Source: Eubacterium brachy ATCC 33089 (GTDB lineage Bacteria > Bacillota > Clostridia > Peptostreptococcales > Anaerovoracaceae). From it: a stretch of 64,000 bases of DNA. Positions 26,795 to 37,735 of this stretch are shown here, piece after piece (position 1 is the stretch's first letter; each line of letters starts with the position of its first letter). The notes under the pieces are model-generated. The model had not been told where the DNA came from, did no database searches, and saw nothing but the letters and a program-made list of their open reading frames with translations. The translations under genes were made by a program, and so were the position numbers. The stretch covers positions 62,001-126,000 of the forward strand of contig KI535284.1 in the NCBI GenBank assembly GCA_000488855.1, in the 5' to 3' direction.

Positions 26795-28081
26795 ATGAAT
26801 GTGATACCAAATATAGAGAATAATAGCTCAATTGACACGAAAAGATGGGATGAATTTTATTCTAAAACTTCCGATGAAAATAATATGGAAAGATTCTGTA
26901 AATCATCAAAGGAGATGAAAAAAATCATAAGATATACTTGTTTGTTCTTTTTCATTTCAATGTTGGTAGGAAGTTTTACATATTTTTCATATGCCGTTAC
27001 CGGTGAACAGAAAATAAAAGACAATAATAGAAAAATAAATAATGCCCAACACCAGCTGGATAAGAACAAGAAAGATCAAGCCAACGTAACTAAAGAGATG
27101 CAGGGTGTAAAAAATAAGATTAATAAGACTGAAAAAGAGATAAAGACCCTCACAAAAGACGTTGTAGATGCTCATGATAAATTGGTAGAGGCCAGCGATA
27201 AGCTGCAAGCTGAAAAGGAAAAACTGAACAAAGGAAATGAAAATTTAGGCAAAAGACTCAGAAATATTTATAAGAGCGGAGGAGTCGGTTTCTTGGACGT
27301 CATCTTAAGTTCAAGCAGTGCTTCAGATTTATTCTCCAACTTGGAGATGGTTAAGTACATATTTAAAAATGATAACCAAGTGGTTGCACAGCTTACTAAG
27401 ACATATGAAGCTATAAAAGAAGAGCAGAAAGCAGTTGAACAGCAAGAAGTGGCTTTGAAGAAAAAACAGGATGAACTCGCTGAAAAAGAAAAGTCTTTAG
27501 GTAAGGATTATGCGAGACTGGATGATAAAAAAGATGACTTGCGGGCAGACGGTAAAAAATTGCAGAAGCAGATAAGCCAGTGGAAGGCAGACTCAGCAGA
27601 TATAGAAGCTACAATCAAAAGAAACAGCAATCATCATATAGGAAAGCAGGGTGGTGGTCACAGCGGAGGCTCCAATTCGGGCGGTGCCAGTGCAAAAGGC
27701 TTTATCAGACCAGTTAACGGAGTCATAACGTCGGGATTCGGATATAGAACATATCAAATCGGCAACAAGACATATTCAGACTTTCATCTCGGTATAGACA
27801 TTGCGGCTCCAACAGGCACACCGGTGAAAGCTGCCAAGGCCGGTAGAGTGATTTGGTCGGGTTGGAAAGGCAGTTATGGAAATTTGGTTGTGATAGATCA
27901 TGGAAACGGTGTTGCAACGGCATACGGACATAACAGTCAATTAAATGTAAGTGTAGGTCAAGAGGTATCTCAGGGGCAGATTATTGCTAAAGTAGGAAGC
28001 ACGGGTAACTCATCAGGGCCTCACTGTCACTTTGAAGTGAGAATTAACGGTAGAGTGGTAAATCCGTTATCCTATGTTTAG
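26795..28081 (+). CDS. PcsB/EnvC-like M23 peptidoglycan hydrolase
   Basis: Likely extracellular effector of FtsEX. The 428-residue protein has a 40-residue charged N-terminus, a hydrophobic segment at about 45-66 (ending FSYAVTG), a long coiled coil (about 70-280, Lys/Glu/Asp-rich, EnvC/PcsB style), a Gly/Ser/His linker (GGGHSGGSNSGG) and a C-terminal LytM domain. The zinc ligands are present (HLGIDIA about 331-337 and HCHFEV about 410-415), so unlike E. coli EnvC it should itself be catalytic. The start is set by AGGAG with 7-base spacing; a start at the Met before the hydrophobic segment would give a normal signal peptide but has a ribosome site touching the ATG. Confidence 0.9.
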   Translation: MNVIPNIENNSSIDTKRWDEFYSKTSDENNMERFCKSSKEMKKIIRYTCLFFFISMLVGSFTYFSYAVTGEQKIKDNNRKINNAQHQLDKNKKDQANVTKEMQGVKNKINKTEKEIKTLTKDVVDAHDKLVEASDKLQAEKEKLNKGNENLGKRLRNIYKSGGVGFLDVILSSSSASDLFSNLEMVKYIFKNDNQVVAQLTKTYEAIKEEQKAVEQQEVALKKKQDELAEKEKSLGKDYARLDDKKDDLRADGKKLQKQISQWKADSADIEATIKRNSNHHIGKQGGGHSGGSNSGGASAKGFIRPVNGVITSGFGYRTYQIGNKTYSDFHLGIDIAAPTGTPVKAAKAGRVIWSGWKGSYGNLVVIDHGNGVATAYGHNSQLNVSVGQEVSQGQIIAKVGSTGNSSGPHCHFEVRINGRVVNPLSYV

Positions 28082-28108
28082 TTAATTTTGGAGACACATA
28101 GTCATATT

Positions 28109-29800
28109 ATGGATACAAATAGAATATTGTTGGAGATTTTAAATAGGAGAGGGATTAAGGGAGAAGCTGAGATAAATGAGTTTCTCTCAAGATCACCTAA
28201 GACGACATACGATCCATTCCTTCTTTCAGACATGGAAGAGGGGGTGGATTTAATTTTAAATGCTGTAAATAATGAGAAGAAAATATGTATTTATGGTGAT
28301 TACGATGCAGATGGTATAACATCTATAAGTATTTTAAAAACTATTTTGGATAAATTGACTGATAAAGCGATCTATTTTATACCTGATCGATTTGAAGATG
28401 GATATGGTTTAAACAAAAACTGCATACAAAGGCTTAAAAACGAAGGAACAGATTTGATTGTGACGGTGGATTGCGGGATTACGGCAATAGATGAAGTTGA
28501 ATTTTGCAAAAGCATAGATATGGAAATAATCATTACAGATCACCATAACGTGGAAGGGTGCAAACCGGATTGCTTGGTTATAAATCCCAAAAGAGACGAC
28601 TGCAAATATCCGTTTAAATATTTAGCCGGTTGTGGAGTTGCTTTCAAGTTGTTTCAGGGAATCCAGAGAAGAGTAAATCTTGATAGGAACATTATAAGAG
28701 AGGTACTCGACATAGTTGCAATCGGTACTGTTGGAGACATTATGCCGCTGATTGATGAGAATAGAACTCTCGTTAAGTTCGGTTTGTATGAAATAAATAA
28801 AAACCGCAGAGTTGGAATCAAAAAGCTGAGAGAAAAGCTTATGGCAAATAAAGAAATGATAACTTCACAGGATATATCATTTGTTTTTGTTCCACACCTA
28901 AATGCGGCAGGAAGAATAGCAAATGCCGGGATGGGAGTGGAATTATTTCTGACAAAGGATGAAAAAAGAGCCGAAAGGATTGCAAACGAGTTGATAGAAC
29001 TGAATAAAATACGAAAGGAAAAACAAGAAGAACTCTATTCAATCTGCAGGGAAGAATATCATAGAAAATATGAAACTAAGAAATTTCCGATTATTAAACT
29101 GAGAGATGCTCATGAGGGGATAACAGGAATAGTGGCAGGAAAGATGAAAGATTATGCGAAAAAGCCAGTTGCGATAGTCACCGAAGAACGACATACAGGA
29201 TTTATAAAGGGCACAAGCAGAAGTTTGGAAGGCATAGATATATTTAATGTTTTAAATGATATGAAATATTTTTTTGAAAAATTTGGAGGACACAAAAGAG
29301 CGTGCGGCTTTTCGATGAAAGCTGAAAACTATGAAGATTTCGTTAGAGAAATTGATAAACAAATGGATCAGTTGGCAACAGATGCATTCTCAGAAAAGTT
29401 GGAATATGATTTGAAGCTGCCTATTGGAGAAGTAGAACTACAGCTGGTTAAGGATTTAGAAATTTTAGAGCCTCACGGAGAAGGAAATCCCGCACCGATA
29501 TTTGCATTTGAAAATTGCATTGTAGAAAATATAACATATATAGGTCAAAATGATGAGCATGCAAAAATGAGCGTTATTGACGAAAAAAATGTGGCGGTGA
29601 ATTTGAAATACAACGATGTAAAAATGCAGAAAAACGTTGTAAATAATCCAATTGATTGCATTATATTCAATGTTTCTGACGATGTTAAAAAGTATATAGA
29701 AAGCCATAATAAAATAAGTATAATAGGAAAGTGCACAATAAATAGATGGAAAAATCGAGAAAATATGCAGATTTTAGTAGAGAATGTTGACATTTATTAA
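28109..29800 (+). CDS. recJ: Single-stranded-DNA-specific exonuclease RecJ
   Basis: 5'-3' ssDNA exonuclease for recombination and mismatch repair. The DHH-family core is clear: GDYDADGITS, a VTVDCGI segment and TDHHNVEGC, then the DHHA1 domain (GHKRACGFSM) and a C-terminal OB-like part. At 563 residues it resembles the shorter E. coli form. Start is uncertain: ATG 28109 has GGAG 15 bases upstream, while an in-frame TTG at 28088 has no site; I choose 28109. It is 7-28 bases downstream of the hydrolase gene and likely shares its transcript. Confidence 0.93.
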   Translation: MDTNRILLEILNRRGIKGEAEINEFLSRSPKTTYDPFLLSDMEEGVDLILNAVNNEKKICIYGDYDADGITSISILKTILDKLTDKAIYFIPDRFEDGYGLNKNCIQRLKNEGTDLIVTVDCGITAIDEVEFCKSIDMEIIITDHHNVEGCKPDCLVINPKRDDCKYPFKYLAGCGVAFKLFQGIQRRVNLDRNIIREVLDIVAIGTVGDIMPLIDENRTLVKFGLYEINKNRRVGIKKLREKLMANKEMITSQDISFVFVPHLNAAGRIANAGMGVELFLTKDEKRAERIANELIELNKIRKEKQEELYSICREEYHRKYETKKFPIIKLRDAHEGITGIVAGKMKDYAKKPVAIVTEERHTGFIKGTSRSLEGIDIFNVLNDMKYFFEKFGGHKRACGFSMKAENYEDFVREIDKQMDQLATDAFSEKLEYDLKLPIGEVELQLVKDLEILEPHGEGNPAPIFAFENCIVENITYIGQNDEHAKMSVIDEKNVAVNLKYNDVKMQKNVVNNPIDCIIFNVSDDVKKYIESHNKISIIGKCTINRWKNRENMQILVENVDIY

Positions 29801-29853
29801 CAAATATGATAGTATCTCTTCATACCGCTAAAGGATTGAAAGGAGAAGAGATT

Positions 29854-30153
29854 ATGCAATTCTATTCCAGATTGAAAAGAGATGATATTGATGAGTTATT
29901 CAAGGCAATTTTAACTTTAAAAACCGAAGAAGATTGCTATAGATTTTTCGAGGATATTTGTACGGTAACAGAATTACACGCTATTGCGCAGAGACTACAA
30001 GTGGCATTTCTATTGGATGAAGATAGAACTTATGCCGACATTGAAAAAGAAACGAAGGCTTCAACTGCTACTATCAGCAGAATAAATAAATGTTTGAAAT
30101 ATGGTGCAGACGGATACAGATTAGTGATTGATAGAATGAAGAATGATCAATAA
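29854..30153 (+). CDS. TrpR/YerC-family DNA-binding protein
   Basis: A 99-residue cytoplasmic helical protein of the YerC/YecD subgroup of Trp-repressor-like proteins. TELHAIAQRLQVAFLLDEDRTY followed by the helix-turn-helix KETKASTATISRINKCL covers most of the family motif. Its target genes are not known from the sequence. Start 29854 is set by AAAGGAG 8 bases upstream; an in-frame ATG at 29806 has no site. It closes the rightward block and is followed by a strong terminator. Confidence 0.85.
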   Translation: MQFYSRLKRDDIDELFKAILTLKTEEDCYRFFEDICTVTELHAIAQRLQVAFLLDEDRTYADIEKETKASTATISRINKCLKYGADGYRLVIDRMKNDQ

Positions 30154-30185
30154 AATTCGCATACTGAAACCAATAAATATAAAAA

Positions 30186-30220
30186 GTGATGGTCGGTATT
30201 TTAGCCGACCATCACCTTTT
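30186..30220. terminator. Bidirectional terminator between yerC-like gene and recN
   Basis: An 11-bp perfect stem (GTGATGGTCGG 30186-30196 with CCGACCATCAC 30205-30215), T-run to the right and A-run to the left, placed between convergent genes. Confidence 0.9.
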
Positions 30221-30224
30221 TATA

Positions 30225-31835
30225 TCACTTTATCAGTGCTTTGGCATTTTCTATTGCTATATCGGTTACGGCGTCTCCACTTAACAGCCTCGCAATTTCA
30301 ATAATTTTTTCCTTTTCACTCAGATGGATAACATTGGTTGTAGTAGTAAATCCTAGAGTCTTTTTTACGATTTTATAGTTGTGGTTTCCAAGAGCTGCAA
30401 TTTGAGGTAAATGAGTTATTGCAATTATTTGGTGTTTATTTGAAACTTCCAGCAATTTTTTTCCAACGGTGGTTGCGGCTTGTCCGCTGATCCCGCTATC
30501 GATTTCATCGAATATCATAGTACCTATGCCATCGTATTCACCGATTATATTTTTGAAGGCGAGCATGATTCTTGCCATCTCTCCACCGGAGGCAATTTTA
30601 GACAAAGGTTTCAACGGTTCACCTGGATTGGTACTTATCATAAACTCAACCTTATCTATTCCGTTGGATGTGTATTTATTCATACTTTGAATTTCAATGG
30701 ATACCTTAGAATTATTAAAATTTAAATCTTTTAATTCATTTTGTATTTTAGATTCTAAAGTGGCTGCACTCCTTTTTCTTAAATTTGACAGAGCTTCAGT
30801 AGCAGCTTTCAGCATTTCACCGGTTCTTTCCTGTTCGATTTTCAAACTGCCTATGTCTGAATCAAACCGGTCTATCTTTTGAATATCAATAGAAAGTTTG
30901 TCTGCAAACAGAAGGATATCTTCTATAGTATCACCATATTTTTTCTTGAGAGAGTTGATAGTATCCAAACGGTCATTTATTCCATCGATGTCTTCTTCTG
31001 AATAAACTAGACTGTCGACGACTTTTCTCGTTTTTCTCATTGTGTCTTCAAGTCTATAATAAGCATCGGAAAACTCATCTTCCAAATCGGAGGCATCGCG
31101 CGAAAGATCTGAAATTTCTCTTAAAGCACTCTGTATTTTATCTATTTGAGATAACATTGAGTTCTCATCATTGTTGCAAAGAGAGTAGGCTTTCTGAAAA
31201 GCTGTAAAGATTTTCTCGCGATTCTGTTCCTCGATTAGTTTTTCGACCAAATCTTTATCTTCTCCTGGTTTGAGATGTGCGGATCGAATCTCAGATAATT
31301 GATATTCCATAAATTCTTTTTGTGAAAAATATTTCTGAGCTTTCTCTTTATGCTCCGCAACCTTAATCAGTATATTCTTATAAGATTGATATAATTCTGC
31401 CACTTTGTTTTTATAGGGCGTTATAGCTGCACTCTCATATTTATCAACGAGTTCTAAATGAAGGCTAGAATTTAGGAGCGATTGATTATCATATTGTCCA
31501 TGGATATCGGCAATCTTACATGCAAGTTGATGTAACTGATTCAAACTGACAATTTCTCCATTTATTTTGCATAAATTCTTGCCATTGCCTGTTATTTCCC
31601 GCGTTATGACATATTCTTTGTTAAGGTATTCAGCGACCATTTGAATTACAGCCTTATCCGCACCTGTTCGTATGTATGAAGAATCGGCTCTACTTCCCAG
31701 TGCCAGACTCATAGCTTCTACGATGATGGATTTTCCGGAACCGGATTCACCGGTCATCACATTTAATCCTTTATTAAAACTGATTTCAGCATCTTCAACT
31801 ATTGCAAAATTTTTAATACTTAAAAAACTTATCAT
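30225..31835 (-). CDS. recN: DNA repair protein RecN
   Basis: SMC-like ATPase acting early in double-strand-break repair. The 536-residue protein has Walker A TGESGSGKS at about 28-36, paired coiled-coil arms (about 150-370) and a C-terminal ABC signature (KIASGGEMARIMLAFK) with Walker B (TMIFDEIDSGISG). It lies 21 bases downstream of argR on the same strand, the standard Firmicutes pairing. Confidence 0.96.
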   Translation of the reverse strand: MISFLSIKNFAIVEDAEISFNKGLNVMTGESGSGKSIIVEAMSLALGSRADSSYIRTGADKAVIQMVAEYLNKEYVITREITGNGKNLCKINGEIVSLNQLHQLACKIADIHGQYDNQSLLNSSLHLELVDKYESAAITPYKNKVAELYQSYKNILIKVAEHKEKAQKYFSQKEFMEYQLSEIRSAHLKPGEDKDLVEKLIEEQNREKIFTAFQKAYSLCNNDENSMLSQIDKIQSALREISDLSRDASDLEDEFSDAYYRLEDTMRKTRKVVDSLVYSEEDIDGINDRLDTINSLKKKYGDTIEDILLFADKLSIDIQKIDRFDSDIGSLKIEQERTGEMLKAATEALSNLRKRSAATLESKIQNELKDLNFNNSKVSIEIQSMNKYTSNGIDKVEFMISTNPGEPLKPLSKIASGGEMARIMLAFKNIIGEYDGIGTMIFDEIDSGISGQAATTVGKKLLEVSNKHQIIAITHLPQIAALGNHNYKIVKKTLGFTTTTNVIHLSEKEKIIEIARLLSGDAVTDIAIENAKALIK

Positions 31836-31856
31836 ATATAACCTCTAAAAATAAAT

Positions 31857-32309
31857 TCAGTTTAAAAGGACGTTGAATTGTTCTAAAACTACGTCCTTAT
31901 TTGAAGGATCATCAAGTATTATGAGAACGGTGTTATCACCCGCAACGGAGCCTATAGTGTGAGTGATACCGAGAGAATCAATAGCCTCACCGGCGGCAGG
32001 ACCACAACCGGATAGAGTTTTAACCAATATCAGATTTCCGGACGAAGAAATGTTTAAAATTGTTTCTCTGAAAATCTTTGTGAATCGGTCGCTTATGGGA
32101 CCTGAGCTATGCGCTGTTGGAAGTACGTATTTATATCTTCCTGAGTTGGTCAGCACTTTGACCAATTGCAAATCTTTAATGTCCCTGGAAACCGTAGCTT
32201 GAGTTACTTTATACCCTTTGTCGATCAACATATTACACAATTCTGTCTGAGTTTCCACATCATGATTGGAAATAATTTCCAATATGGTATTCTGTCTTGA
32301 ATATCTCAC
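31857..32309 (-). CDS. argR: Arginine repressor
   Basis: A 150-residue arginine-responsive regulator. The N-terminal winged helix includes KVTQATVSRDIKDLQLVK; the C-terminal hexamerization and arginine-binding domain includes GSVAGDNTVLIILDD. It starts with GTG, with AGGAGG 6 bases upstream. It regulates arginine synthesis or catabolism in relatives; no arginine genes are in this window. Operon with recN. Confidence 0.95.
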   Translation of the reverse strand: MRYSRQNTILEIISNHDVETQTELCNMLIDKGYKVTQATVSRDIKDLQLVKVLTNSGRYKYVLPTAHSSGPISDRFTKIFRETILNISSSGNLILVKTLSGCGPAAGEAIDSLGITHTIGSVAGDNTVLIILDDPSNKDVVLEQFNVLLN

Positions 32310-32343
32310 AATAAACCTCCTAAACGTATTTTCTATTTAGTTA

Positions 32344-32373
32344 AGTATACCACTATAAACCTGCAACATTCAA
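32344..32373 (-). promoter_or_regulatory. argR-recN promoter
   Basis: Minus strand TTGAAT (32373-32368), 18-base spacer, TATACT (32349-32344), 35 bases before the GTG start. Confidence 0.55.
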
Positions 32374-32426
32374 CAATAATGTAAATATAGAGCAAATATT
32401 TATGATAAAAGTATATTCTGAAAAAA

Positions 32427-32456
32427 TGAACAAATTTTCTCATTTTATGGTATAAT
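32427..32456 (+). promoter_or_regulatory. ruvC promoter
   Basis: TGAACA (32427-32432), 18-base spacer, perfect TATAAT (32451-32456), 28 bases before the ruvC start. Confidence 0.6.
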
Positions 32457-32484
32457 CTAATGTAGCTATGAAAAGGGAGAAGGA

Positions 32485-32982
32485 TTGGAAAAAGCAATGA
32501 GAATTTTGGGGATAGATCCGGGATATGCGATTATGGGTTACGGTGTAGTTGAGCTTATTGGAAATAAATTTAAGGTTATAGAGTACGGCTCGATTATGAC
32601 AGAAAGCAGAAAAAATATGACAGATAGATTAAAACATCTATATTATGAATTGATGCAGCTGATAAATAGGACAGATCCGGATGTAGCGGCAATAGAAGAA
32701 CTGTTTTTCAACACAAATACTACCACAGCGATTAAAGTGGGACAGGCTAGGGGAGTATCAATACTGGCTTGTGCCAATTCAGGTATTGAAACAAACGAAT
32801 ATACGCCGCTACAAGTAAAAATGGCACTGACAGGATATGGCAGAGCTGATAAAAAGCAAGTTCAGCATATGACCAAAACCATTTTGAATCTGAAAGAGGT
32901 ACCGAAACCTGACGATACAGCCGATGCGTTGGCGATTGCAATTTGTCATGGACATAGCAATTTCAGCGGGTATGGCTTTTAA
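32485..32982 (+). CDS. ruvC: Holliday junction endonuclease RuvC
   Basis: Resolves Holliday junctions with RuvAB. The 165-residue protein has the RNase-H-like start LGIDPGYAIMGYG with catalytic Asp, AIEELFFNTN with Glu, and DDTADALAIAICH with the final acidic pair. I keep TTG 32485 because GGGAG is 5 bases upstream; ATG 32497 would give the usual MRILGIDPG start but its nearest site is 12 bases away. It is followed by ruvA after a 138-base gap. Confidence 0.95.
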   Translation: MEKAMRILGIDPGYAIMGYGVVELIGNKFKVIEYGSIMTESRKNMTDRLKHLYYELMQLINRTDPDVAAIEELFFNTNTTTAIKVGQARGVSILACANSGIETNEYTPLQVKMALTGYGRADKKQVQHMTKTILNLKEVPKPDDTADALAIAICHGHSNFSGYGF

Positions 32983-33120
32983 CTGTCGTGAATTTCAAAT
33001 TCTGTTAAGTCATGAATACCAGAAAATGCGATGGATGAATACACGAGAGCAATGATTCACTTTATGGAGACCATCAGTGTATAGGCATCGTTTGATTATA
33101 CTTGAAAGGTTCGAGAAAAA

Positions 33121-33729
33121 ATGATTAGATTTATCGAAGGTAGCATAGATGTGAAATGCGAAAACGGTATTGTAATAAAAAATAACGGAATGGGATATTT
33201 TATACATGTTCCAGAAACCAGTTCGTTCCACAGGAAAGAATATGGCGATATCGTCAAAGTTCTCACAGTTATGATAGTCAGAGAAGATGATATCAGCCTG
33301 TTTGGATTTGAATCATCGGAAGAGATTGATTTGTTCAACAGACTTATAACGGTCAACGGTGTAGGAGCAAAAGCTGCTATGTCAATATTTTCAGCCATGT
33401 CTTATTTAGATATAAAAAAGGCAATATATATGGAAGATGTTTCCTCTTTGACTCGAGCCAATGGAATAGGGAAAAAGACAGCTCAGAAAATCGTAATTGA
33501 TTTAAAGGATAAAATTGGAGATGTTTCCACTGATTTGAGTGATGTGATAGACAAACCCAACGATTTTATTTCCTCTTCATTTAAGAGAAACGTTAGGGAT
33601 GATGTAGTGAGTGCTTTGGAAGAACTGGGCTACTCTAAAAATGAAGCTATAGTTGCGGTGGATAGAGTAAATGGGAAAGATTTGTCTCTGGAAGAATATA
33701 TAAAATTGGTGCTTAAACAGGGAATTTAG
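33121..33729 (+). CDS. ruvA: Holliday junction helicase subunit RuvA
   Basis: Junction-binding tetramer subunit, 202 residues. Domain I is the N-terminal OB fold ([21 protein letters not shown] at the start), domain II has helix-hairpin-helix motifs ([16 protein letters not shown] and [16 protein letters not shown]), and domain III (about 150-202) binds RuvB. Eight bases separate it from ruvB. Confidence 0.96.
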   Translation: MIRFIEGSIDVKCENGIVIKNNGMGYFIHVPETSSFHRKEYGDIVKVLTVMIVREDDISLFGFESSEEIDLFNRLITVNGVGAKAAMSIFSAMSYLDIKKAIYMEDVSSLTRANGIGKKTAQKIVIDLKDKIGDVSTDLSDVIDKPNDFISSSFKRNVRDDVVSALEELGYSKNEAIVAVDRVNGKDLSLEEYIKLVLKQGI

Positions 33730-33737
33730 GAGAAGAA

Positions 33738-34736
33738 ATGTTTGAAGAGAGCAGAATTACTGATATTCATCAGAATTTTGAAGAAGAGAGAGTGGAATTT
33801 ACTCTTAGACCGCAAACGTTAGATGAATACATAGGTCAAAAAACTGTAACGGATAATTTGAAAGTATTTATTACAGCAACAAAACTCAGGGGAGAACCCC
33901 TTGATCATGTGCTGTTTTATGGTCCTCCGGGGCTCGGAAAGACGACTCTGGCGAATATAATCGCTAAAGAACTGGGTGTAGATATCAGGATAACATCAGG
34001 TCCTTCCATTGAAAAAGCCGGCGATTTAGCAGCAATATTGACTAATTTGAACGACAACGACGTGCTGTTTATAGATGAAATACATAGGTTGAATAGATCT
34101 GTAGAAGAAGTTCTATACTCTGCTATGGAAGATTTTGCGTTGGATATAATTATAGGAAAAGGTCCTGCCGCGCGTTCAATAAGGTTGGATTTATCAAAAT
34201 TTACCCTCGTCGGTGCGACAACCAGGGCGGGAAGTTTATCGGCACCTTTGAGAGATAGGTTCGGAGTAATTTCAAAGTTTGAAATATACACTGTAGAAGA
34301 GCTTAAAACTATTATTATGAGATCGGCTAACATTCTCGGTATAACAATAGATGATGAGTCGTTGGAAGAGATGGCAAAGCGATCTAGAGGTACACCTAGA
34401 GTTGCAAATAGAATATTAAAAAGAGTGAGAGACTTTTCACAGGTAGAAGGACAGAATAATATAAATATGAGCATTACTCAAAAGGCTCTGGAAGCTCTTG
34501 GTGTAGATAACTTGGGATTGGAGTTTTTAGATAGAGAGATTCTCAAAACCATAATACAAAGGTTTAAAGGAGGTCCTGTAGGAATAGACACTATAGCAGC
34601 TTCAATCGGAGAAGAGCGTATAACGATAGAAGATGTGTACGAGCCGTATTTAATTCAAGTTGGACTGCTTCATAGAACACCTAAAGGCAGAGTGGTGTCG
34701 GAGATGGCATATAATCATCTTGGAATTGATGTTTAG
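33738..34736 (+). CDS. ruvB: Holliday junction branch-migration motor RuvB
   Basis: AAA+ hexameric motor, 332 residues: Walker [11 protein letters not shown], Walker [11 protein letters not shown], sensor region [20 protein letters not shown], and a C-terminal winged helix ending in [18 protein letters not shown]. The ribosome site aggag lies directly upstream. Part of the ruvC-ruvA-ruvB-queA unit. Confidence 0.97.
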   Translation: MFEESRITDIHQNFEEERVEFTLRPQTLDEYIGQKTVTDNLKVFITATKLRGEPLDHVLFYGPPGLGKTTLANIIAKELGVDIRITSGPSIEKAGDLAAILTNLNDNDVLFIDEIHRLNRSVEEVLYSAMEDFALDIIIGKGPAARSIRLDLSKFTLVGATTRAGSLSAPLRDRFGVISKFEIYTVEELKTIIMRSANILGITIDDESLEEMAKRSRGTPRVANRILKRVRDFSQVEGQNNINMSITQKALEALGVDNLGLEFLDREILKTIIQRFKGGPVGIDTIAASIGEERITIEDVYEPYLIQVGLLHRTPKGRVVSEMAYNHLGIDV

Positions 34737-34770
34737 AAGTGATTAAATTGAAAATGTGTGAAAGGAACGT

Positions 34771-35814
34771 ATGAAAGTTAGCGATTTTGATTACAATTTA
34801 CCTGAAAGATTTATAGCTCAAACTCCTGCAAGCAAAAGAGACAAATCAAAATTGATGGTTGTGAATAGGCATACAGGAACCATTGAACATAGAATTTTTT
34901 CGGATGTTTTGGAATATTTAAATGAAGGTGATTGTTTAGTTTTAAATAATTCCAAAGTTATACCGGCGAGGATTTTCGGTAAAAAAAGAGAAACAGGTGC
35001 AAATGCAGAATTTTTACTTATAAAACCCATAGAAAATGATTTGTGGCAGGTTATGGTTAAACCGGGAAGAAAATTAAAAAAAGGCAATATTATAGATTTT
35101 GCTGATAATTTTACAGCCGAGATAATCGATTATGGAGAAGACGGCACGAGAATAGTGAAGTTTCAATATGAAGGCGTATTCATGGAGAGGCTGGATGAAA
35201 TAGGGAGTATGCCGTTACCCCCATATATAGAAAGAAATAGCACAGAATTTGATAAAGACAGATATCAGACTGTATATTCGCTCAATGAAGGTTCTGTGGC
35301 AGCTCCGACTGCAGGATTACACTTTACAAGAGAGCTTTTAAAGAAAATAAGAGAAAAAGGTGTCGAAATAGCATATGTTACATTACATGTGGGAATCGGA
35401 ACATTTCGTCCGGTGAAAGTTGAAGATATCAGATTTCACACGATGCACAAGGAAAATTTGTTTATAACAGAAGACAACGCAAGAAAAATAAATGAAGCAA
35501 TTTTGAGGGGCAATATGGTAATTGCTGTTGGAACGACATCTACAAGAACCCTCGAAAGTTCAAGCTACTACGATGAAAAGGAAAAGAAGTATTTGGTTAG
35601 AAGTGGAAATGCGGAAACAGATATATTTATATATCCAGGTTATGATTTCAAAATTGTAAATTCACAAATTACAAATTTTCATTTGCCAAAATCTACATTG
35701 TTGATGTTGATTTCAGCGTTTTACGACAGGGGAAAAGTCATGGAATGTTATGATGTGGCAAAGAGAGAAGGATATAGATTTTTCAGTTACGGAGATAGTA
35801 TGCTTTTGATATAG
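34771..35814 (+). CDS. queA: S-adenosylmethionine:tRNA ribosyltransferase-isomerase
   Basis: Adds the epoxycyclopentanediol part of queuosine to 7-aminomethyl-7-deazaguanine in tRNA. 347 residues, the usual length, with FDYNLPERFIAQTP at the start, VLNNSKVIPARIFGKK, and the conserved AAPTAGLHFT and VGIGTFRPVK segments. It follows ruvB by 34 bases; tgt, the preceding step of the pathway, lies two genes downstream, as in many Firmicutes. Confidence 0.97.
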   Translation: MKVSDFDYNLPERFIAQTPASKRDKSKLMVVNRHTGTIEHRIFSDVLEYLNEGDCLVLNNSKVIPARIFGKKRETGANAEFLLIKPIENDLWQVMVKPGRKLKKGNIIDFADNFTAEIIDYGEDGTRIVKFQYEGVFMERLDEIGSMPLPPYIERNSTEFDKDRYQTVYSLNEGSVAAPTAGLHFTRELLKKIREKGVEIAYVTLHVGIGTFRPVKVEDIRFHTMHKENLFITEDNARKINEAILRGNMVIAVGTTSTRTLESSSYYDEKEKKYLVRSGNAETDIFIYPGYDFKIVNSQITNFHLPKSTLLMLISAFYDRGKVMECYDVAKREGYRFFSYGDSMLLI

Positions 35815-35870
35815 GACTTAATTTATTACGATATTTAGTTGATGATTTTAAATATACCAGCTACAGAAAA

Positions 35871-35899
35871 TTGAAAATTAGTTGAGTTTTTAGTATAAT
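35871..35899 (+). promoter_or_regulatory. Promoter before the small membrane protein and tgt
   Basis: TTGAAA (35871-35876), 17-base spacer, TATAAT (35894-35899). It gives the 35933-38974 genes a transcript separate from ruvCAB-queA. Confidence 0.75.
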
Positions 35900-35932
35900 G
35901 ATTAAGATTTTGCATGCGGAAGGAGTTTATTA

Positions 35933-36343
35933 ATGAGTGAAAATAGATCAAGAGGTTCAGTTTTAATTTTAATTACAAGTCCTCTAATACTCTTAGGGGG
36001 AATCGTTTTGCGAGTTAAAAGCATAATGGATATCACAGGCGAAAATAGGAGTATCGCCACAATGCATTTGATATTTACCGTGGCAATTTCGCTTTTTGCT
36101 CTTCTAGTTTATGTTTCGGTTGCAATATTTGGATTCAAACACAGCAAAAATGTAGATGCGGCGCAAGCACTGATAAATAGGGGAATTTTTGTATTGGTGT
36201 TCAACGTAATATTGGCAGCTTATCAGAGTGTATTTTTCGAGAGCGATATATACAAAGATGTGTGGTATCATTTAGTGTATATTATCATTCCTTTGCTGTA
36301 TATAATTGGCGGAATTTTAAATAAAAGGAGCAGAGATAAGTAA
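35933..36343 (+). CDS. Small four-helix membrane protein, unknown
   Basis: A 136-residue hydrophobic protein with four predicted membrane segments, at about 8-26, 46-68, 84-102 and 115-130, with short charged loops and a basic C-terminus (KRSRDK). No family recognised. It has a strong ribosome site (ggaagga) and its own promoter. It sits between queA and tgt, but there is no evidence that it takes part in queuosine metabolism. Confidence 0.75.
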   Translation: MSENRSRGSVLILITSPLILLGGIVLRVKSIMDITGENRSIATMHLIFTVAISLFALLVYVSVAIFGFKHSKNVDAAQALINRGIFVLVFNVILAAYQSVFFESDIYKDVWYHLVYIIIPLLYIIGGILNKRSRDK

Positions 36344-36543
36344 CTTAAACGATAAAGGCATATATTTAGAACCTTTCTGCTTTTTTCGTAATTATTGAGA
36401 GAGCATTTCTTAGAGAAATTCCATAGTTCTGAATTTTGAATTCATGCTCATCACACACTCTCGAGAAAAGTAGATTTGTTTTTTTGTGGGAAATAAGGCG
36501 ATATAAATTATAAATGAATTGGAATTTTAAACAGTTACAATGA

Positions 36544-37680
<1,137 letters not shown>

Positions 37681-37735
37681 AGGTGATAATGCAAATTAAA
37701 TTTTTGAAAGATTTAAGATTACAAAACTTTATATT

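Noticed and set aside
32983-33120. Extra small gene between ruvC and ruvA
   Set aside because: Only very short open stretches without ribosome sites occur in these 138 bases.
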